A stretch of DNA of 64,000 nucleotides from DASSKP01 sp035695045 (GTDB lineage Bacteria; Actinomycetota; Actinomycetes; JAFAQI01). Both the position numbers and the translations under genes were made by a program. How positions within the stretch are numbered: the first letter of the stretch is position 1; every line of letters starts with the position of its first letter. Positions 58,541 to 64,000 of the stretch are shown here, one piece after another. Under the pieces are notes generated by a model. That model worked only from the letters and a program-made list of their open reading frames with translations, had not been told where the DNA came from and ran no database searches. The stretch is taken from positions 1-64,000 of the forward strand of contig DASSEX010000040.1 in NCBI GenBank assembly GCA_035695045.1, read 5' to 3'.

Positions 58541-58591
58541 GGCACGGGGCAGGATCACCGCCGGGACGACACGCACACGAGGAGGCATCGC

Positions 58592-59554
<963 letters not shown>

Positions 59555-59567
59555 GCGCGGGGCGCCG

Positions 59568-60710
59568 GTGCACCTCCGTCATCTGTCGATCACCGACTTC
59601 CGGTCCTATCCGGAGGCGGAGCTGGAGCTGGCGCCCGGTGTGACCGCGCTCGTGGGCCCCAACGGCCAGGGCAAGACCAACCTCGTCGAAGCGGCGGGCT
59701 ACCTCGCCACGCTCGGCAGCCATCGCGTGGCGACCGACGCGCCCCTCGTACGCTCCGGCGCGGAGCGGGCGATCGTGCGCGGCGTCGTTGTCCGGGACGG
59801 CCGTGACATCCGGCTCGAGGTCGAGATCACGCCGGGCAAGGCCAACCGGGCTCGTGTCAACGGCGCACCGGTGTCTCGACCGCGCGAGATTCTCGGCGCG
59901 CTGCGCACGGTGCTGTTCGCGCCGGAGGACCTGGCCATCGTCAAGGGCGATCCGGGTGAGCGTCGACGTTTCCTCGACGAGCTCCTCGTCAGCCGGACCC
60001 CGCGCTTCGCCGGCGTCCGTGCCGACTACGACCGGGTGCTGAAGCAGCGCAACGCGCTGCTGAAGTCATCCGGCGCCGCCCGCCGCGCCGGCGGCTCCGC
60101 GCTGCGCACCCTTGACGTGTGGGACAGCCATCTCGCGACGGCCGGAGCGGAGCTGCTCGCCGGCCGGTTGGAGCTGGTGGATGCCCTGGCGCCGCTCGTG
60201 GACAAGGCGTACGCCGCGATCAGCGGGGGCAGTGGCGGCCCGGCGGGCATCTCCTACCGGTCTTCGCTCGACGAGGTGGGCACCACGCCGGGTGCGCCGG
60301 GCGCCGACCGCGACGTGCTCGCCGCGGCACTGGCTGCGGCACTGGCCGGCGTCCGCGACCAGGAGCTCGATCGCGGCGTAACGCTCGTAGGCCCACACCG
60401 CGACGAGCTGCTGCTGACCCTCGGTGAGCTTCCGGCCAAGGGCTATGCCAGCCACGGTGAGTCGTGGTCGTTCGCCCTGGCTCTGCGCCTCGCCGCCTAC
60501 GACCTGCTCCGCGCCGACGGCGGCGAGCCGGTGCTGGTGCTCGACGACGTCTTCGCAGAGCTCGACGACATCCGGCGCGACCAGCTCGCAGAGCTGGTGG
60601 CTCCTGCCGAGCAGGTGCTCGTGACGGCGGCCTTCGCCGGCGACGTACCAGCCGCTCTGACCGGCGCCCGGTACGACGTCGAGGGCGGGCGGGTCACCCG
60701 TGTCCGGTGA
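59568..60710 (+). CDS. recF: DNA replication and repair protein RecF
   Basis: 380 residues from GTG 59568. VHLRHLSITDFRSYPEAELELAPGVTALVGPNGQGKTNLVEA contains Walker A (GPNGQGKTN); the ABC-type signature is HGESWSFALALRLAAYDLLR and Walker B PVLVLDDVFAELDDIRRDQL. It helps load RecA onto gapped DNA. It follows gnd by 13 bases and overlaps dciA by 11 bases. Confidence 0.96.
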   Translation: MHLRHLSITDFRSYPEAELELAPGVTALVGPNGQGKTNLVEAAGYLATLGSHRVATDAPLVRSGAERAIVRGVVVRDGRDIRLEVEITPGKANRARVNGAPVSRPREILGALRTVLFAPEDLAIVKGDPGERRRFLDELLVSRTPRFAGVRADYDRVLKQRNALLKSSGAARRAGGSALRTLDVWDSHLATAGAELLAGRLELVDALAPLVDKAYAAISGGSGGPAGISYRSSLDEVGTTPGAPGADRDVLAAALAAALAGVRDQELDRGVTLVGPHRDELLLTLGELPAKGYASHGESWSFALALRLAAYDLLRADGGEPVLVLDDVFAELDDIRRDQLAELVAPAEQVLVTAAFAGDVPAALTGARYDVEGGRVTRVR

Positions 60711-61212
60711 CCCGGAAGAGACCCCGCCGGACGACCGCACACAGGCCCGGCGGCTGCTCGACCGCGCCCGGCGGGGCGGACCGGCGCCTGCCCGCCGTCC
60801 GCGCCGGCGACCGCTACCACCGGACGAGCAGCCGTGGAGTGGTCCGGGTGCCGATGCCCGCGATCCGGCACCGCTCGGCGCGTCGCTCGACGACCTCGTC
60901 CGCGAGCAGCGGTGGGAGGCCACCGTCCGCTCGGCCGGGCTGTCGGCGCGCTGGGAGCAGATCGTGGGCGCGGACATCGCGGCGCACTGCCGACCCGAAC
61001 GACTGGTCGACGGTGAGCTGACCTGTGTCGCGGAGTCGACGGCCTGGGCGACCCAGATCCGGCTGCTCAACCGGCAGATCCTGGAGCGGGTCGCGGCCGC
61101 ACTCGGCGCCGGCGTCGTCCGGTCGCTGCGGGTGCACGGGCCGGCCGCCCCGGACTGGCGCCACGGGCCGCTGCGGGTGCGAGGTCGCGGCCCGCGTGAC
61201 ACGTATGGCTGA
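60700..61212 (+). CDS. dciA: DciA-type DUF721 protein, probable replicative helicase loader
   Basis: 170 residues. A disordered basic N-terminus (DRARRGGPAPARRPRRRPLPP) precedes the DUF721 KH-like domain (about 70-165: LREQRWEATVRSAGL-type VREQRWEATVRSAGLSARW, CRPERLVDGELTCVAESTAWATQIRLL, RVHGPAAPDW). DciA proteins load DnaB in bacteria without DnaC; dnaB is encoded 42 kb away in this window. GTG start inside recF's end. Confidence 0.85.
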   Translation: MSGDPEETPPDDRTQARRLLDRARRGGPAPARRPRRRPLPPDEQPWSGPGADARDPAPLGASLDDLVREQRWEATVRSAGLSARWEQIVGADIAAHCRPERLVDGELTCVAESTAWATQIRLLNRQILERVAAALGAGVVRSLRVHGPAAPDWRHGPLRVRGRGPRDTYG

Positions 61213-61331
61213 GCGCCTCGCCGGGGGTTTGTCAAGCCCCTCCCACGTGGGGGGACCTTTCCCCGCCCGTGCTCACGCGCCACGCGAGTCCACAGGTGCC
61301 GGGGAATGGGCATTCTCGTCGGCCTGACGGA

Positions 61332-61337
61332 TAGACT
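61332..61337 (+). promoter_or_regulatory. Possible gyrB promoter -10 (TAGACT)
   Basis: TAGACT lies in the 225-base gap between dciA and gyrB (61213-61437). A -35 is not clear (TGGGCA at 61307-61312 with 19-base spacing). Transcription would start near 61344, about 94 bases before gyrB. GC-rich inverted stretches at 61220-61265 may end the upstream operon. Confidence 0.35.
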
Positions 61338-61437
61338 GGAGGCATCCCACCACGACGCTCGGGCCTGAACGCGTGCCTGCAGCCCGTGACCACGAACGAA
61401 GCACGCGCCGCGGCGCGCTGACGAGCGGGAGCGCTCC

Positions 61438-63393
61438 TTGTCCTACGACGCCCGATCCATCAAGGTTCTCGAGGGTCTGGAGGCGGTTCGCAAGCGGCCC
61501 GGCATGTACATCGGGTCGACCGGTGAGCGTGGTCTGCACCACCTGGTCTACGAGGTGGTCGACAACGCGGTCGACGAGGCGCTCGCCGGCCATGCCGACA
61601 CCATCGTCTGCACCTTGCTGGCTGATGGCGGCGTACGAGTCCAGGACAACGGGCGAGGCATCCCCGTCGACCGGCATCCGGTGGAGAAGCGCCCGGCGGT
61701 CGAGGTCGTCCTCACGACCTTGCACGCGGGCGGCAAGTTCGACGGCTCGTCTTATGCCGTCTCCGGTGGTCTGCACGGCGTCGGTGTCTCTGTCGTCAAC
61801 GCGCTGTCGAGCCGGCTCGAGGTCGAGATCAAGCGAGACGGCTTCGTCTGGACGCAGGCCTATGTCGAAGGTGGCCGGCCGGCCGCGGCCCTGAAGAAGG
61901 GCGCCGCGACCAAGGCGACCGGCACGACGGTGACCTTCTGGGCGGATCCGACGATCTTCGAGACGACGCAGTACTCCTTCGAGACGCTCGCACGCCGGCT
62001 GCAGGAGATGGCGTTCCTCAACGCCGGTCTGTCCATCACGCTGCGGGACGAGCGCGACACCGGGGCGGTTGACGAGGGTGGGGCCGGTCTGGCGCCGACC
62101 GAGGTCGTCTTCCACTACAAGGGCGGCCTGCGTGACTTCGTCAAGCACCTCAACGCGACGAAGCAGGCGGCCCACGACTCGGTCATCCACTTCACCACCG
62201 ACACGCAGGGCATGGCGCTCGAGGTCGCGATGCAGTGGAACGGCACCTACGCAGAGAGCGTCTACACGTTCGCCAACACCATCAACACGCACGAAGGCGG
62301 CACCCACGAGGAGGGCTTCCGCGCTGCGCTGACGACGGTGGTCAACCGGTTCGCCCGCGAGCAGAAGATCCTCAAGGAGAAGGAAGACAACCTCACCGGT
62401 GACGACATCCGGGAGGGTCTCACCGCGATCGTCTCGGTGAAGATCGCGCAGCCGCAGTTCGAGGGTCAGACCAAGACCAAGCTCGGCAACACCGAGGCCA
62501 AGTCCTTCGTGCAGAAGGCGTGCAACGACTGGCTGGGCGACTGGTTCGAGCGCAACCCGCGCGAGGGCAAGACGATCGTGCAGAAGGCCGCGTCCGCGGC
62601 GCAGGCCCGCATCGCCGCGCGCAAGGCGCGCGACCTCGCGCGCGGGCGCAAGGGTCTGCTCGAGTCCAGCGGTCTGCCGGGCAAGCTCGCCGACTGCCAG
62701 TCCACCAACCCCGAAGAGTGCGAGCTCTACGTCGTCGAGGGCGACAGCGCGGGCGGCTCGGCCAAGGGTGGCCGCAACCCGATGAACCAGGCGATCCTGC
62801 CGATCCGCGGAAAGATCATCAACGTCGAGAAGGCGCGCATCGACCGGGTGCTGAAGAACACCGAGGTCCAGGCGCTGATCACGGCCCTGGGCACCGGCAT
62901 CCACGACGACTTCGACGTCGACAAGCTGCGCTACCACAAGATCGTGCTGATGGCCGACGCCGATGTCGACGGTCAACACATCCGCACGTTGTTGCTGACG
63001 CTGCTCTTCCGGTTCATGAAGCCGCTCATCGAGCTCGGCTACGTCTACCTCGCGCAGCCACCGCTCTACAAGCTGAAGTGGAACAAGCCGCATGCGCCCG
63101 ACTACGCCTACTCCGACCGCGAGCGCGACGGCCTGATCGAAGCAGGTCAGCAGGCGGGCAAGAAGCTGCCGAAGGAAGAAGGTATCCAGCGCTACAAGGG
63201 CCTCGGCGAGATGAACGCCGAAGAGCTGTGGGAGACGACGATGAACCCCGCGACCCGCGTGCTGCTGCAGGTCACCCTCGACGATGCCGCGACCGCCGAT
63301 GAGCTGTTCAGCGTCCTGATGGGTGAGGACGTCGAGGCCCGTCGCGCGTTCATCACTCGCAACGCCAAAGACGTGCGGTTCCTCGACATCTAG
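61438..63393 (+). CDS. gyrB: DNA gyrase subunit B
   Basis: 651 residues. ATPase (GHKL) domain: VLEGLEAVRKRPGMYIGSTG, VYEVVDNAVDEALAGHAD, VQDNGRGIPVD, GGLHGVGVSVVNALSS; transducer; TOPRIM: YVVEGDSAGGSAKGGRNP, LMADADVDGQHIRTLL; tail IQRYKGLGEMNAEELWETTM. It supplies ATP-driven supercoiling with GyrA. TTG start at 61438: GGGAG lies six bases upstream, but within the perfect palindrome GGAGCGCTCC (61428-61437) that touches the start codon. Confidence 0.97.
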   Translation: MSYDARSIKVLEGLEAVRKRPGMYIGSTGERGLHHLVYEVVDNAVDEALAGHADTIVCTLLADGGVRVQDNGRGIPVDRHPVEKRPAVEVVLTTLHAGGKFDGSSYAVSGGLHGVGVSVVNALSSRLEVEIKRDGFVWTQAYVEGGRPAAALKKGAATKATGTTVTFWADPTIFETTQYSFETLARRLQEMAFLNAGLSITLRDERDTGAVDEGGAGLAPTEVVFHYKGGLRDFVKHLNATKQAAHDSVIHFTTDTQGMALEVAMQWNGTYAESVYTFANTINTHEGGTHEEGFRAALTTVVNRFAREQKILKEKEDNLTGDDIREGLTAIVSVKIAQPQFEGQTKTKLGNTEAKSFVQKACNDWLGDWFERNPREGKTIVQKAASAAQARIAARKARDLARGRKGLLESSGLPGKLADCQSTNPEECELYVVEGDSAGGSAKGGRNPMNQAILPIRGKIINVEKARIDRVLKNTEVQALITALGTGIHDDFDVDKLRYHKIVLMADADVDGQHIRTLLLTLLFRFMKPLIELGYVYLAQPPLYKLKWNKPHAPDYAYSDRERDGLIEAGQQAGKKLPKEEGIQRYKGLGEMNAEELWETTMNPATRVLLQVTLDDAATADELFSVLMGEDVEARRAFITRNAKDVRFLDI

Positions 63394-63435
63394 ATGTCCA
63401 CGACATCCACGGCCATTGAGAGCTAGGGATATTCC

Positions 63436-64000
63436 TTGACCGAAGTCACCACGCCGCCGCCCGGAGATCGCGTCGAGCCGGTCGGTCTCGAAGTCGAGAT
63501 GCAGCGCAGCTTCCTCGACTACGCGATGTCCGTCATCGTCTCCCGCGCGCTGCCTGACGTCCGGGACGGTCTCAAGCCGGTTCACCGTCGCGTCCTCTAC
63601 GCGATGTACGACGGCGGCTACCGACCCGACCGCGGTTACTCCAAGTGCAGCCGTGTCGTCGGCGACGTCATGGGCCAGTACCACCCGCACGGTGACTCGG
63701 CGATCTACGACACCTTGGTGCGGCTCGCTCAGCCGTGGGCAATGCGGCTGCCGCTCGTCGACGGCCAGGGCAACTTCGGTTCTCCGGGCAACGACCCGCC
63801 CGCGGCGATGCGTTACTGTGTCGTCGGTTCGACGACTGTCGACACGGCCGACGGCCCGATCGCGATCGGCGACATCGTGCCCGGCGCCGAGCCCAACTCG
63901 GACCACGACATCGACGTCAAGGTCGTCGGCGTTCTCGGGGAGTACGTCCTCGCCACCAAGCTGTTCCACTCCGGTGCGCATCCGACCTACGAGGTCGTGA
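63436..64000 (+). CDS. gyrA: DNA gyrase subunit A, 5' part, interrupted by an intein (3' end outside window)
   Basis: 188 codons from the TTG at 63436 (MTEVTTPPPGDRVEPVGLEVEMQ split by frame), open to the window end. GyrA N-terminal stretches are standard: SFLDYAMSVIVSRALPDVRD, LKPVHRRVLYAMYDGGYRPD, VVGDVMGQYHPHGDSAIYD, LVDGQGNFGSPGNDPPAAMRY. The active-site Tyr is residue 127. Instead of the usual TEARL after it, the frame continues as CVVGSTTVDTADGPIAIGD, an intein N-terminus. A CATTGAGAGC leader and TTG start suggest coupling to gyrB, whose stop is 42 bases upstream. The rest lies beyond the window. Confidence 0.95.
   Translation, partial: MTEVTTPPPGDRVEPVGLEVEMQRSFLDYAMSVIVSRALPDVRDGLKPVHRRVLYAMYDGGYRPDRGYSKCSRVVGDVMGQYHPHGDSAIYDTLVRLAQPWAMRLPLVDGQGNFGSPGNDPPAAMRYCVVGSTTVDTADGPIAIGDIVPGAEPNSDHDIDVKVVGVLGEYVLATKLFHSGAHPTYEVV
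63817..64000 (+). mobile_element. GyrA intein, N-terminal splicing domain (partial)
   Basis: From Cys128 the frame reads CVVGSTTVDTADGPIAIGDI, VPGAEPNSDHDIDVKVVG and LATKLFHSGAHPTYEVV. This matches the start of known GyrA inteins (for example VPGARPNSD and LFHSGEHP in the M. xenopi one): Block A with nucleophile Cys1, and the LFHSG-HP-Y turn. Insertion is directly after the catalytic Tyr, the known gyrA-a site. Block B, any homing endonuclease, Blocks F/G and the C-extein are beyond the window. Confidence 0.95.

Noticed and set aside
61213..61265. Rho-independent terminator after dciA
   Set aside because: GC-rich short complementary runs (GGGG/CCCC) are present, but no stem longer than five or six bases with a fitting loop could be drawn by eye.
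61273..63981. A 902-codon open frame on the minus strand across gyrB and gyrA
   Set aside because: It is antisense to strongly conserved gyrase genes; its composition (Arg, Asp, Val, Leu rich) is that of a GC-rich shadow frame. The same holds for long minus-strand frames over dnaN/gnd (57092-59452) and ino1 (29324-31168).

Overview
The window is GC-rich throughout with strong G/C at third codon positions, GTG and TTG starts, many 4-base GTGA/ATGA gene overlaps, and a typical actinobacterial gene set: ParA/ParB with GTTTCACGTGAAAC parS sites, SigM with a zinc anti-sigma factor, Ino1, PadR, F420-type LLM oxidoreductase, PAC2, CwlM, DciA. It is the chromosomal replication-origin region of a high-GC actinobacterium. 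The order (dnaB-rplI-rpsR-ssb-rpsF block, ponA, padR-ino1, then pcnA to rpmH, all on one side of dnaA) resembles Streptomyces-type chromosomes; in mycobacteria, as I recall, the ino1-dnaB block lies on the gyrA side. I cannot name the genus. No rRNA, tRNA, CRISPR array or insertion sequence was seen.
Layout. 1-5.6 kb: end of an acyl-CoA dehydrogenase, a small membrane protein, a GNAT gene, and a branched-chain 2-oxoacid dehydrogenase operon (E1alpha, E1beta, E2; read leftward). 5.8-8.1 kb: a His-rich membrane-anchored protein divergent from an NfeD/SPFH pair. 8.1-11.9 kb: a tightly overlapping set of DHA2 exporter, LLM oxidoreductase, thioesterase and methyltransferase. 11.9-15 kb: leftward glycosyltransferase, methyltransferase and alpha/alpha-barrel-like protein. 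15.1-20.2 kb: PAC2 protein, two small proteins, then dnaB and the rplI-rpsR-ssb-rpsF block. 20.2-29.3 kb: secreted and envelope genes (Ser/Pro-rich cell-surface protein, penicillin-acylase-type hydrolase, two multi-membrane glycosyltransferases, PBP ponA, zinc-ribbon DUF5318). 29.4-33.7 kb: padR-ino1 with a strong palindromic operator, an MFS gene, and a FecR-like lipoprotein.
33.7-48.1 kb: pcnA leftward, then a rightward envelope and redox island: YbaK, Nudix, DUF6049, MurJ, a small membrane protein, an NlpC/P60 peptidase, a membrane pseudokinase, SigM, its anti-sigma factor, TrxB, TrxA and CwlM. Here the pseudokinase that mycobacteria carry fused to MurJ is a separate gene. 48.1-50.1 kb: GNAT and aminotransferase. 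50.1-55.2 kb: the leftward parB-parA-rsmG-jag-yidC-yidD-rnpA-rpmH operon, with three parS sites inside the parA coding sequence. 55.2-64 kb: rightward dnaA, dnaN, gnd, recF, dciA, gyrB and the first part of gyrA, which is interrupted by an intein exactly after the active-site tyrosine; both gyrA and the intein run off the window end.
How the genes work together: replication initiation (DnaA, DnaB, DciA, DnaN, SSB, RecF, gyrase), segregation (ParAB-parS), membrane protein insertion (YidC, YidD), and cell-wall building and its control (PonA, MurJ, pseudokinase, CwlM, NlpC/P60, SigM) are all encoded close to the origin. Several promoters are readable: a SigR-type GGGAAT-N18-GTT element in front of trxBA, leaderless-type TANNNT boxes six bases before the GTG of the Nudix, cwlM and aminotransferase genes, and an rpmH promoter.
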